In this document: positions 1 to 9,088 of the stretch, piece by piece
Layout of the letters: every line of letters starts with the position of its first letter
Position numbering within the stretch: the stretch's first letter is position 1
Assembly: GCA_024742415.1 (NCBI GenBank)
Contig: JANSYN010000005.1
Location: 248,001 to 312,000 of the forward strand
Origin: Gammaproteobacteria bacterium
GTDB taxonomy: Bacteria > Pseudomonadota > Gammaproteobacteria > Pseudomonadales > Halieaceae
Reading direction: 5' to 3'
DNA length: 64,000 bases
Notes under the pieces: generated by a model
Database searches by the model: none
The model's input: only the letters and a program-made list of their open reading frames with translations
What the model was told of the DNA's origin: nothing
Position numbers and translations under genes: made by a program

Positions 1-172
1 AAGTGCCGCGCAATAGCTGCCCCTTGCTTGCTGGTCGTGCCTGCCGGGCGGGAGTATGATCAGCGAGCAGTCTGTCGCAGTTAGGCTGACCGTGACAATT
101 GCCTGGACTAGCAGCCTGATCGTGAAGTAAACGCGTACGTGCCTGGCTGTATGTGCCAGCGCCTGTTGGGGT

Positions 173-268
173 GTGCGCGTAATTGAGTGCATGTTTGTGT
201 GCATCGTTGTGCGCGTAGGTGTGTGCGTAGTTATGTACATAGTCGTGTACATGGTTGTACGCGTAGTT
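173..268 (+). repeat. Degenerate 12-nt tandem repeat, about 8 units
   Basis: Eight consecutive 12-nt units with consensus near GTGTGCGTAGTT run without interruption, for example at 209-220, 221-232, 245-256 and 257-268. The units are mostly alternating purine-pyrimidine, which favours left-handed or flexible DNA. Read from GTG 173 the repeat is an open frame of 42 codons made of Val/Met/Ile-rich tetrapeptides with a basic tail; its TGA (299-301) overlaps the TTG start of the next gene (298-300). No good Shine-Dalgarno precedes GTG 173, so the peptide is only a possibility. Bases 1-172 hold no gene I can support; a frame open from base 1 to TAG 82-84 could be the 3' end of an upstream gene. 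Confidence 0.7.
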
Positions 269-297
269 GCCCGCAAGCAACACGCCAGGGAAAATAA

Positions 298-1071
298 TTG
301 ATAAATCGAGCAATCGTCATTCGCGGTAAAACGTGGGGCGCACGGCTGCAGCGGCGCCTGAACAAACCGCCCGTGGGGATTACCCAGTGGATTGAGCAGC
401 ACACAACGTCGTTACGTAACGAAGGCGGGCGCTACCTCGGCCATTATTTTATGCGCGATATGTCCTGTTATTTCAAGTTCTACCCGCGGCGCTACTACCT
501 GCATGTCATTCCAACGCTGTTGCGTCGTGGCTTACCGCTGCGCACCTTCGATACAGCAATGGACCTCGCGGCCAATGGCGTGCCGGTCTCGCGTGCGCTC
601 ACCTGTGTGCTGGTCAGTAGCGGCGTCATTGTTGTATCCGAAGGCCTCTACGAGGGTGGCAACTATCACGAGGTCTGGCACAGCAGCCCCACTCAAGAAC
701 AGGCGCGACTCATGATGCACGAGGCCGGCAACACCCTGGCGGCAACACACAATGCGGGGTACGTGCATCGCAACTGTACCTGGAACAGTCTGCTGTGGAG
801 CGAGCAGCAGTGCTTTCTGGTTGATCTTGAGCAAGCGCGTAAACCGAGATTCAGGCGCGCGCGGCATCGTGCCTATGATCTGGCCTGCGTTGCGGTAGAG
901 GCGGAATCGGCCGCTGTGCCGGTGGAGGTATTTGATGAGTTTGTTCAGGCCTATGTAGAGCTGACCAAAATCGATCGCGCTGCCGTGCTGGCAGGTGTGC
1001 AACCTGTGCTGGAGAAACTAAGGGCACGCTATCGCGCACGAGGGCGCAACCTGGCACAGCCGGTGCTTTGA
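298..1071 (+). CDS. WaaP/InaA-like LPS kinase-fold protein, catalytic Asp missing
   Basis: A 257-residue protein related to lipopolysaccharide core kinases (WaaP/KdkA/InaA family), which phosphorylate sugars of the inner core on the cytoplasmic side of the inner membrane. The catalytic-loop region reads HRNCTWNSLLW followed by FLVDLEQAR; in WaaP the equivalent loop is HRDC with a catalytic Asp, so here Asp is replaced by Asn while the later metal-binding Asp (VDLE) is kept. It may be inactive or use an altered mechanism. TTG 298 is chosen because AGGG lies at a suitable distance and no upstream ATG exists in frame. It converges with a second kinase-fold gene and neighbours rhamnose synthesis genes, consistent with envelope glycan work. 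Confidence 0.75.
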   Translation: MINRAIVIRGKTWGARLQRRLNKPPVGITQWIEQHTTSLRNEGGRYLGHYFMRDMSCYFKFYPRRYYLHVIPTLLRRGLPLRTFDTAMDLAANGVPVSRALTCVLVSSGVIVVSEGLYEGGNYHEVWHSSPTQEQARLMMHEAGNTLAATHNAGYVHRNCTWNSLLWSEQQCFLVDLEQARKPRFRRARHRAYDLACVAVEAESAAVPVEVFDEFVQAYVELTKIDRAAVLAGVQPVLEKLRARYRARGRNLAQPVL

Positions 1072-1131
1072 CGCTGCGCGTATTGCGCCGCTGAATCGGT
1101 TTGTTGTCAGCGTACTGCGCCGTAGGCCGTG

Positions 1132-1857
1132 TTAACGGCGTGCATCAAGTGCACGCAGCATGATTGCCACATCCGTTGCCGACAAGTGCCGCATCTGCAG
1201 GCGCCAGGCGTGCAGAAACCGAAGCCTGTCGGTTGTACTTATGCCCGGAAGGATAGCCGTGTGCAGCGCGCGCAGATCCTGTAGCATTCTGCGCCCCGCC
1301 AGGGGCACCTGCCGCCTGCACTGCTCGATGTTGATAAACGCAAACGTGAACCGGTCTTCTACCTGGCGAGTGATGATGTGCTCGGCACTGGGGTTGCCAT
1401 GAGCGAAGCCGGTAGCATGAACGCGCCCAAGAAATGTCCCCAGATCTTGCAGCAGGCGGCGCTTGTTTGCCAGCAGGTGTTGGGGGTTGGCCTCCAGCGC
1501 CTGCAGTTGCTCAAAAAGATTCAGCCCGGCAGCCGTTTGCATGAACAGGTACTCTCCGCCGCGCGGGAGGGTGCCGTAGAGCACCGTCTGTGGCGCATCG
1601 ATGCCGTAGCGCGTTAATAACACACCGTTTTTGGTGGCGTGCAGTAAACGGCTGTTGCGTAGTTTGCGTTTGATGGAGCCAGTTCTACTGCGCGGGAAGT
1701 AGGTCTTGCAGTACAGGTCGCATTCGCGATTGCGTGCCACCAGACTCTGGCCAGAGCTGGATACATGTTCCCACGGCTTGGGAATGCGTTTCTGTGCCAA
1801 ATCGTGGGCCCAGTCGCGCAGGATTGCTTCAGACACGTCGCTCAAACTGGTTACCAC
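1132..1857 (-). CDS. Second LPS kinase (InaA/Kdo kinase)-like protein, degenerate active site
   Basis: A 241-residue protein with the layout of the InaA/Kdo-kinase family: an N-terminal lobe with a basic stretch (TGSIKRKLRNSR), then AHGNPSAEHIITR and FAFINIEQCRR in the catalytic lobe. Family members have HGD...N and DFD/DLD; here the catalytic Asp is Asn (HGN), the following Asn position is His, and the metal-binding Asp is Asn (INIE). This is a stronger pseudokinase pattern than in the neighbouring gene. The two genes are convergent, 60 bp apart. The fold assignment is from motif resemblance and is less certain than for the first protein. Confidence 0.65.
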   Translation of the reverse strand: MVTSLSDVSEAILRDWAHDLAQKRIPKPWEHVSSSGQSLVARNRECDLYCKTYFPRSRTGSIKRKLRNSRLLHATKNGVLLTRYGIDAPQTVLYGTLPRGGEYLFMQTAAGLNLFEQLQALEANPQHLLANKRRLLQDLGTFLGRVHATGFAHGNPSAEHIITRQVEDRFTFAFINIEQCRRQVPLAGRRMLQDLRALHTAILPGISTTDRLRFLHAWRLQMRHLSATDVAIMLRALDARR

Positions 1858-1982
1858 AGGCAGGAGCCTGAATCGGGCACAGGCAACGCCTGCAAAAGTG
1901 CGCCGAGCGCACAGCGGTTGCCTGTGGTTCTACTATCATCGCCGTTATATCATAGCGCCGCGCACATCTTCGAGAGATAAAG

Positions 1983-2864
1983 TTGGATATAAAAGCATTG
2001 ATAACCGGTGCCAGCGGTCAGTTGGGTCAGGAACTGCTCGCAACGGCACCTGCAGGCGTGCAGTGCGTGGGTCTGACGCGCGCAGCGTTGGACATTGCCG
2101 ACAGCACCGCCGTGCAGCGCTGCCTGCAACAGGAGCAACCGCAGGTAGTGATTAACGCCGCTGCTTACACTGCGGTGGATCAGGCCGAATCCAGTGCCGG
2201 GGCCGCGCAACGAGCGAACGCAGCAGGGCCGGGCAACCTGGCCGTTGCCTGTGCCGAGACCGGTGCAAGGCTTATTCATATATCGACGGACTTTGTTTTT
2301 GATGGCAGTGCCGATTGCCCCTATTGCCCTGACACCACTCCCTCGCCGCTGGGTGAATACGGACGCAGCAAACTCGCCGGGGAGCGCGCGGTGCAGGCAG
2401 CATTGCCTGATGCGCTGATAATACGCACCGGCTGGGTTTACTCCGCCTATGGCGCCAACTTCGTAAAAACCATGCTGCGCCTGATGGCCGAACGCGAAGA
2501 GTTGGGCGTAGTGGCTGATCAGTTGGGCACGCCCACCTGGGCGCATGGGCTGGCGCAGCTTTGCTGGATTGCCGTGAGTATGCCGCAACTGTCTGGCGTG
2601 TATCACTGGAGCGATTCGGGCTGTTGCAGCTGGTACGACTTTGCCGTGGCGATTCAGGAAGACGCAGTGGCCCTGGGCCTGTTGGAAGAGCCGGCAACGG
2701 TTCGGCCTATCACGACCGCAGAGTATCCCACGCCGGCGCAACGTCCGGCTTACAGCGTATTGGAAAAATCCGATACCTGGCGTGATTTTCAGCATGAAGG
2801 CGTTGACTGGCGCGACCAGCTGCGCGCGATGCTTGCCCAGCTAAGGGAAATGCAAGATGCCTAG
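1983..2864 (+). CDS. rfbD: dTDP-4-dehydrorhamnose reductase
   Basis: RfbD/RmlD catalyses the last step of dTDP-L-rhamnose synthesis, the NAD(P)H-dependent reduction of dTDP-4-keto-L-rhamnose. The 293-residue protein has the N-terminal Rossmann motif TGASGQLGQ, the NAAAYTAVDQAE segment, and the YGRSK active site (YxxxK). TTG 1983 is used because it places the Rossmann motif directly after the first strand, as in relatives. The 3' end overlaps the start of rfbB by 8 bp, so the two are surely co-transcribed and probably translationally coupled. Confidence 0.95.
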   Translation: MDIKALITGASGQLGQELLATAPAGVQCVGLTRAALDIADSTAVQRCLQQEQPQVVINAAAYTAVDQAESSAGAAQRANAAGPGNLAVACAETGARLIHISTDFVFDGSADCPYCPDTTPSPLGEYGRSKLAGERAVQAALPDALIIRTGWVYSAYGANFVKTMLRLMAEREELGVVADQLGTPTWAHGLAQLCWIAVSMPQLSGVYHWSDSGCCSWYDFAVAIQEDAVALGLLEEPATVRPITTAEYPTPAQRPAYSVLEKSDTWRDFQHEGVDWRDQLRAMLAQLREMQDA

Positions 2865-3924
2865 ATCACTGTTAGTGACCGGCGCGGCCGGTTTTATCGG
2901 CGCAAACTTTGCCCACTACTGGCTGCGCCAGCACCCGCACGATCACCTGGTGGCTTTTGATGCTCTCACCTACGCGGGCAATCTGGAAAGCCTTGCCGCA
3001 CTGCGCGATCACGCGCGGTTTGCTTTCGTGCAAGGCAACATCTGCGATTACGACCTGGTGCTGAATACCCTGTCGCAGTACAACGTAGACACTCTGGTTC
3101 ACTTTGCGGCAGAGAGCCATGTCGATCGCTCCATCACCGGGCCTGATGCATTTATCGAAACCAACGTGGTGGGCACGCATGTTCTGTTGAAGGCGGCACG
3201 CAACTACTGGTTGGGTGCCAGCGCAGAAACCCCGCACCGTTTTCATCATGTCTCGACTGACGAAGTCTACGGCTCGCTGGCCAGCGACGCGCCCGGCTTT
3301 CACGAGCAACAAAAGTATGAGCCGAATTCACCCTACTCGGCGAGCAAGGCCGCATCTGACCACCTGGTGCGTGCGTATCAACACACCTATGGTCTGCAGG
3401 TGACAACCAGCAACTGTTCCAATAACTATGGGCCTTACCATTTTCCTGAGAAGTTGATCCCACTGTGCCTGACCAACGTTTTGCGCGGGCGTCCGCTTCC
3501 GGTATACGGCGATGGCAGCAACATTCGCGATTGGCTTTATGTAGAGGATCACTGCCGTGGCATAGAGCTCGTGCTTGAGCAGGGCAAGGTGGGCCAGACG
3601 TACAACATTGGCGGCAACAATGAGTGGAGCAATCTCGATATCGTGCAGCTGTTGTGCGCGCAACTGGATCAGCGCTTTGCGGCTGACCCCCAGCTCGCCC
3701 GGCGCTTCCCCGATGCTCCCGCCGCCAGGGGCGCGCGCGCCGCCAGCCTGATCAGCTTCGTTGAGGACCGTGCCGGCCACGATTGGCGCTATGCGATCGA
3801 TGCGTCAAAAATCACTAAAGAACTCGGATACGCGCCGCATGAAACCTTTGAGTCGGGCCTGGCGCTGACGCTCGACTGGTATCTCGACAACGAGGACTGG
3901 TGGCGGCCGCTGTTATTGGACTGA
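2857..3924 (+). CDS. rfbB: dTDP-glucose 4,6-dehydratase
   Basis: RfbB/RmlB converts dTDP-D-glucose to dTDP-4-keto-6-deoxyglucose, the second step of dTDP-rhamnose synthesis. The 355-residue protein matches the usual family length. Visible motifs are TGAAGFIGANF (NAD binding, residues 8-18), HFAAESHVDRSI, STDEVYG with the catalytic Asp-Glu pair, and YSASKAASDHLVRAY (YxxxK). It follows rfbD with an 8-bp overlap. The order D-B is a variant of the common B-D-A-C order; the remaining two genes lie downstream on the opposite strand. Confidence 0.97.
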   Translation: MPRSLLVTGAAGFIGANFAHYWLRQHPHDHLVAFDALTYAGNLESLAALRDHARFAFVQGNICDYDLVLNTLSQYNVDTLVHFAAESHVDRSITGPDAFIETNVVGTHVLLKAARNYWLGASAETPHRFHHVSTDEVYGSLASDAPGFHEQQKYEPNSPYSASKAASDHLVRAYQHTYGLQVTTSNCSNNYGPYHFPEKLIPLCLTNVLRGRPLPVYGDGSNIRDWLYVEDHCRGIELVLEQGKVGQTYNIGGNNEWSNLDIVQLLCAQLDQRFAADPQLARRFPDAPAARGARAASLISFVEDRAGHDWRYAIDASKITKELGYAPHETFESGLALTLDWYLDNEDWWRPLLLD

Positions 3925-4075
3925 ACCACACCCGTTTTGCGCACAGGCCTGCAATCAGGTCGTTTCGGTGTTGCGAAGGCTTCAAGCGTTGCAGACAGCA
4001 CGGTTGCTTGTGCTCAGGTGGGTCAGCGGCTGAAGCAGCGGCCAGGGCGGCAGCTATGGATTTTGCCTGTGCCGG

Positions 4076-4624
4076 TCAGGGAAATTTCGGTACCTCTGCC
4101 CAGGTCATTGCGGCCTCGTCTTTTGCCGACAGCGACGGCGTCTGGCCCGCGTCCAGCGGCCAGTCTATCTGTAGGTGTGCATCATTCCAGGCGAGGCTGA
4201 CCTCGCTGCCAGGATCATAGAAGTCGGTGCACTTGTATTGAAAGTCTGCGCTGGCCGACGTCACCAGAAAGCCGTGTGCAAAGCCCGGCGGAACCCACAG
4301 CATGCGGTAGTTGCTGGCACTGAGCGTGACGCCGACCCACTGCCCAAAGGTGGGCGATGAAGCGCGCAAATCAACCGCAACATCGTACACTTCCCCCTCG
4401 GTGACCCGGACCAACTTGCCCTGTGTGTTTTCAGTTTGGTAGTGCAACCCGCGCAGCGTGCCGTGCGACGAGCGGCTGTGATTGTCCTGCACAAAATGCA
4501 TGTCCAGGCCATGGTCACCGAAGGTGTTGGCGTTCCAACTCTCCATGAAAAAGCCGCGCTCATCACCGAATACCCGGGGCTCGATGATCAGCACGTCACG
4601 CAGTCTGGTTGTTATGACGTTCAA
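4076..4624 (-). CDS. rfbC: dTDP-4-dehydrorhamnose 3,5-epimerase
   Basis: RfbC/RmlC epimerises dTDP-4-keto-6-deoxyglucose at C3 and C5. The cupin-type protein shows FGDERGFFMESWN, the catalytic-His segment HGTLRGLHYQ and YDVAVDLRASSPTFG. I start it at TTG 4622-4624 because AGGAG lies 6 nt upstream and the resulting N-terminus (NVITTRLRDVLIIEP) matches relatives; an in-frame ATG at 4666 would add 14 unusual residues. The length from TTG is 182 aa, the normal size. It lies downstream of rfbA on the same strand, about 100 bp apart, and converges on rfbB. Confidence 0.95.
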   Translation of the reverse strand: MNVITTRLRDVLIIEPRVFGDERGFFMESWNANTFGDHGLDMHFVQDNHSRSSHGTLRGLHYQTENTQGKLVRVTEGEVYDVAVDLRASSPTFGQWVGVTLSASNYRMLWVPPGFAHGFLVTSASADFQYKCTDFYDPGSEVSLAWNDAHLQIDWPLDAGQTPSLSAKDEAAMTWAEVPKFP

Positions 4625-4728
4625 TGGTGTCTCCTGGTGGGTGGATCGTTGGCGCGTCTTCGGCACCTGGCAGGGCTGGCTTAGCGCTGCAGTTGTGCAC
4701 TTGTGTTGGCGTTTGCGCCTGACAATGC

Positions 4729-5628
<900 letters not shown>

Positions 5629-5957
5629 TGTGCTTTGTCCATGCGCTGTTGCACGCCCTGTATGATGATTGTTATTGCGCTTGTGCGCCGCTGTTATGTG
5701 CCCCGCCGCCAGGCTCAAGTCGCCATCGGCAGACCAATGGCGCGGTATGAAAGCCCTGACCAGCCCGGATTCACCGCGTGAATGGGGTGCGCCGGAAGCT
5801 TAAATGGGGTGGATTTTTGACCAGTTGCTGATTAAAATCTAGCCCCTTTTGCTGCGGTGTTTGTTGGCGCTGGTGAAGGCCACAGGCTGTTATTGACGCT
5901 CACCGCCCGCATTGCCCTATGTTAACACCCTTACCCGGATACTAAAGAGGACGCCGT
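5629..5957. other. Intergenic region, divergent promoters expected
   Basis: No gene is recognised between rfbA (minus strand) and the glycosyltransferase gene (plus strand). Being divergent, it must contain the promoters of both units. An AT-rich stretch around 5805-5845, with TTGACC and TAAAAT elements at poor spacing, is the only promoter-like sequence seen. AAAGAGGA at 5944-5951 is a good ribosome-binding site for the next gene although no canonical start codon follows it at the normal distance. Confidence 0.4.
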
Positions 5958-6057
5958 CATCAGGCATCTTGGCACAGCTCAGGCGAAGACCGACGCGCTC
6001 GCAGGTTCAGAGCAAGGCTGCGCCCCGCAGGCGGCACCGCGTCCGCTGCGCATTGCA

Positions 6058-7272
6058 TTGTTGGGCTATCGTAGCCAGCCGTTTGGTGGCGGGCAGGGTG
6101 TCTATATGCGATTTCTGAGCAAGGCCCTGGTGGATGCCGGGCACAGTGTGGATGTGATTTCAGGTCCACCGTATCCGCACCTTGATCCGCGTGTGCGCCT
6201 GATCCAATTGCCCAGCCTGGATTTATTCGAGCACGGTCTGGGGTCACTACGCCCGCATCACTTGAAGTCCTACACCAATATTGTGGAGTGGCTGGGTAAA
6301 CTCACGGGCGGTTTTGCCGAACCCTACGCTTTTGGGCGGCGCGCCGCCAGGTACCTGCGTCAGCATGGCCACAACTACGACCTGATCCATGATAACCAGT
6401 GCCTGAGCTACGGTATGCTGGACATCCAGGACATGGGCCTGCCGCTGGTCACTACCATACATCACCCGATTACCAGTGATTTGCGCATTGCCCTGGCCGC
6501 CGCGCGCAACTGGCGCGAGCGGCTGTTCATCAAGCGCTGGCACTCGTTCCTGAACATGCAAAAGAAGGTGGTCAAGCGGCTGCATAATATTGTGACGGTG
6601 TCAGACTGCTCACGACAGGACATCGCGCGTGATTTTGGCCTGCAGCCAGCCAGCATCAGTGTGGTGCATAACGGCATATGTACCGAAGAGTTTCGCCCCC
6701 TGCCGCAGGTGACGCGCCTGCCCAACCGGTTAATGGCGACCTGCTCGGCAGATGCACCGTTAAAGGGCGCACGCTATCTTTTTCGTGCCTACGCGAGGCT
6801 GCTCGAAACATACCCAGACCTCGAGCTGTTATTGATCAGCAAGCTGAACCCGGGTGGTGCAACAGAAAAACTCGTGCGTGAACTGGGCATTGAGGATCGT
6901 GTACAGTTTGTCAGCGGCATTACCACCGACGAGATGGCGCATTACTATGCACAGGCAACGCTGGCGATTTGTCCGTCGGTGTATGAAGGCTTTGGCCTGC
7001 CGGCAGGAGAGGCCATGGCCTGCGGCGTTCCTGTTGTTTCCAGCGACGGCGGAGCTTTACCAGAGGTGGTGGGCGATGCCGGGGTGCTGGTTCCCGCCCG
7101 GGACGTCGATGCGTTGGTAGCGGCAATCGATGCACTACTGCAGGATCCAAAACGCCGCGATGAACTCGGCGCCAAGGCAAAAAAACGGATAGAAGACCAC
7201 TTCTGCTGGAACGTCTGCGCAAAGCAGATGACCGATTACTATTATCAGGTGCTGGCTAATGAAGACCGTTGA
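6058..7272 (+). CDS. Glycosyltransferase family 4
   Basis: A GT-B retaining glycosyltransferase of 404 residues or more, expected to act in the cytoplasm on a nucleotide-sugar donor. It shows the donor-site segment SVYEGFGLPAGEAMACG with the family EX7E pattern, and the N-terminal LLGYRSQPFGGGQGVY glycine-rich loop. The listed TTG start is probably not the true one: the preceding codons encode RPLRIA, which completes the first beta strand. A strong AAAGAGGA (5944-5951) sits 7 nt before an in-frame ATC (5959); CTG 6046 is another option. It overlaps the next gene by 14 bp, so it heads an operon with the methyltransferase and alpha-barrel protein. Confidence 0.9.
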   Translation: MLGYRSQPFGGGQGVYMRFLSKALVDAGHSVDVISGPPYPHLDPRVRLIQLPSLDLFEHGLGSLRPHHLKSYTNIVEWLGKLTGGFAEPYAFGRRAARYLRQHGHNYDLIHDNQCLSYGMLDIQDMGLPLVTTIHHPITSDLRIALAAARNWRERLFIKRWHSFLNMQKKVVKRLHNIVTVSDCSRQDIARDFGLQPASISVVHNGICTEEFRPLPQVTRLPNRLMATCSADAPLKGARYLFRAYARLLETYPDLELLLISKLNPGGATEKLVRELGIEDRVQFVSGITTDEMAHYYAQATLAICPSVYEGFGLPAGEAMACGVPVVSSDGGALPEVVGDAGVLVPARDVDALVAAIDALLQDPKRRDELGAKAKKRIEDHFCWNVCAKQMTDYYYQVLANEDR

Positions 7273-7975
7273 TTTCCAGCGCCTGCCCCTGGAGCGTGGC
7301 GACCTGATCCTCGATTTGGGCTGCGGCGAAGGGCGCCATGTCATTTCTGCCTACGTAGAAGGCGATGTACATGCCATTGGCGTGGATCTGTCGCTGGATG
7401 ATCTCAAGGCCGCCAAAGCCAAGTTTGCTGAATTCGACGAGCCGGAAAACCGCAACAAATCGTTTGGCCTGTCTACCGCCAATGCCCTGCAGTTGCCATT
7501 TGCCGATGACACCTTTGATAAGATCATCTGCAGTGAGGTGCTTGAGCATATACCCGAATACGAAGGCGCCCTGGCCGAGATTGAAAGAGTGCTGAAGCCG
7601 GGCGGCCTGTTTTGCGCAAGTGTACCGCGGCGCTGGCCGGAAAAAATCTGCTGGGCGCTGTCAGAGGGCTACTACAATACGCCCGGAGGCCATGTGCGAA
7701 TTTTTCGCGGCAATGAACTGCGCGCGGAAATCGAAGGCCTGGGATTCAGCCATTACGCCCGACACTGGGCCCATGCGCTGCACTCGCCGTTCTGGTGGTT
7801 GAAATGTTTATTCTGGAAAACCCGCGACAGTAATTGGCTTATCCGGCAATATCACCGGTTGCTGGTATGGGATTTGCTTGAAAACCCGCCCTTCACCCGA
7901 ATTCTGGAGAAAAGCATGAACCCGATTATGGGCAAGAGCGTGGTAATGTATTTTCGCAAGGAAGTAGCGTCATGA
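7259..7975 (+). CDS. Class I SAM-dependent methyltransferase
   Basis: A 238-residue methyltransferase with motif I ILDLGCGEGRHV (about residues 17-28), the acidic VDLSLDDL end of strand 2, and the strand-4 region ICSEVLEHIPEYE followed by LKPGGLF. The target is unknown. It starts inside the 3' end of the glycosyltransferase gene and its TGA overlaps the next start (ATGA at 7972-7975), so the three genes are translationally linked. The context suggests it methylates a sugar or lipid-linked glycan built by the neighbours. Confidence 0.92.
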   Translation: MKTVDFQRLPLERGDLILDLGCGEGRHVISAYVEGDVHAIGVDLSLDDLKAAKAKFAEFDEPENRNKSFGLSTANALQLPFADDTFDKIICSEVLEHIPEYEGALAEIERVLKPGGLFCASVPRRWPEKICWALSEGYYNTPGGHVRIFRGNELRAEIEGLGFSHYARHWAHALHSPFWWLKCLFWKTRDSNWLIRQYHRLLVWDLLENPPFTRILEKSMNPIMGKSVVMYFRKEVAS

Positions 7976-9051
7976 GTGGACTGTACCTCAGCCGCGGATT
8001 GTTCCCGGAAGAGTTCCTGCGCCCTACGGTCGAGTTCATTCTCGATTGCCAACAGGACAGCGGCGAGATTCCCTGGTTTGAAGGTGGCTACACCGATCCC
8101 TGGGACCACGTTGAATCCGCCATGGGTTTGTCTATCGCCGGTGAAATCGAAGCGGCACATCGTGCCTATCGCTGGCTTGCCGGCATGCAACTGGAAGACG
8201 GTAGCTGGTGGGCGTCCTATCGCGGCGCCGAGATCGACAACACCACGCGCCGCGAAACCAATTTTGTTGCCTATATCGCGACGGGTGTCTGGCACCATTA
8301 CCTGATTACACAGGATGACGACTTTCTGCGCGAGCTTTGGCCCACCGTAGATCGCGCCATGGGTTTTGTGCTTTCCCTGCAATCCGAGCACGGTGAAATA
8401 GACTGGGCCGTTGATGCCAATGGCAAGCCCAAGGGCGATGCGCTGGTTACCGGTTGCAGTTCGATCTATAAAAGCCTGGAGTGCGCGCACAATATTGCCG
8501 TCACCCTGGGTGAAGACCGCGCACACTGGCGCCTTAGTCGCAAACGCCTCGGCGATGCCCTGCGTCTCAAGCCCGGTCGGTTTGATCGCACCTGGGCGCC
8601 CAAGTCACGTTACTCCATGGACTGGTTTTACCCGGTGCTGACCGGCGTCATCCAGGGCAAGGAGGCGCGTGCACGGCTGGCCTCGCGCTGGGATGAATTT
8701 GTTGAAGATGGCCTGGGTTGTCGCTGCGAGAAGCAGGAGCCCTGGGTTACGATTGCCGAATCCTGCGAGTTGGTAATGGCCCTGCTGGCCGCCGGTGACC
8801 ATGCGCGAGCCGTCAAGGTCTACAGCTGGCTGCAACAGTGGCGCTGCAAAGACGGCTCGTACTGGACCGGATACCAAATGGTTGAAGACCTGCTCTGGCC
8901 TGATGAAAAGCCCACCTGGACGGCGGCAGCCATACTGCTCGCCGCAGATGCCCTGACCGAACACACGCCCGCGTCCCGGTTGTTTTGCAGCGTGCAGTTA
9001 CTGGATGAAGCCTCTGATGAGGCGCGCGAGCGTCGCGTACTGATTGATTAG
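7972..9051 (+). CDS. Alpha/alpha-barrel protein annotated in relatives as prenyltransferase
   Basis: A 359-residue protein composed of repeated helix pairs with the pattern Q-x-G-x-x-x-W or DGSWW (CQQDSGEIPWFEGG, MQLEDGSWWAS, QWRCKDGSYWTGY), typical of six-hairpin glycosidase or terpene-cyclase/prenyltransferase-like barrels. Such genes next to a GT4 and class I methyltransferases are often labelled prenyltransferase by homology, but I see no firm catalytic motif for either activity. A role in recognising or trimming the glycan made by this cluster is as likely. The start is ATG 7972, overlapping the previous stop by 4 bp. Confidence 0.8.
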   Translation: MSGLYLSRGLFPEEFLRPTVEFILDCQQDSGEIPWFEGGYTDPWDHVESAMGLSIAGEIEAAHRAYRWLAGMQLEDGSWWASYRGAEIDNTTRRETNFVAYIATGVWHHYLITQDDDFLRELWPTVDRAMGFVLSLQSEHGEIDWAVDANGKPKGDALVTGCSSIYKSLECAHNIAVTLGEDRAHWRLSRKRLGDALRLKPGRFDRTWAPKSRYSMDWFYPVLTGVIQGKEARARLASRWDEFVEDGLGCRCEKQEPWVTIAESCELVMALLAAGDHARAVKVYSWLQQWRCKDGSYWTGYQMVEDLLWPDEKPTWTAAAILLAADALTEHTPASRLFCSVQLLDEASDEARERRVLID

Positions 9052-9088
9052 CCTGAACCTGCCTTGCCGACCGCTCCAGCGGTCGCCG

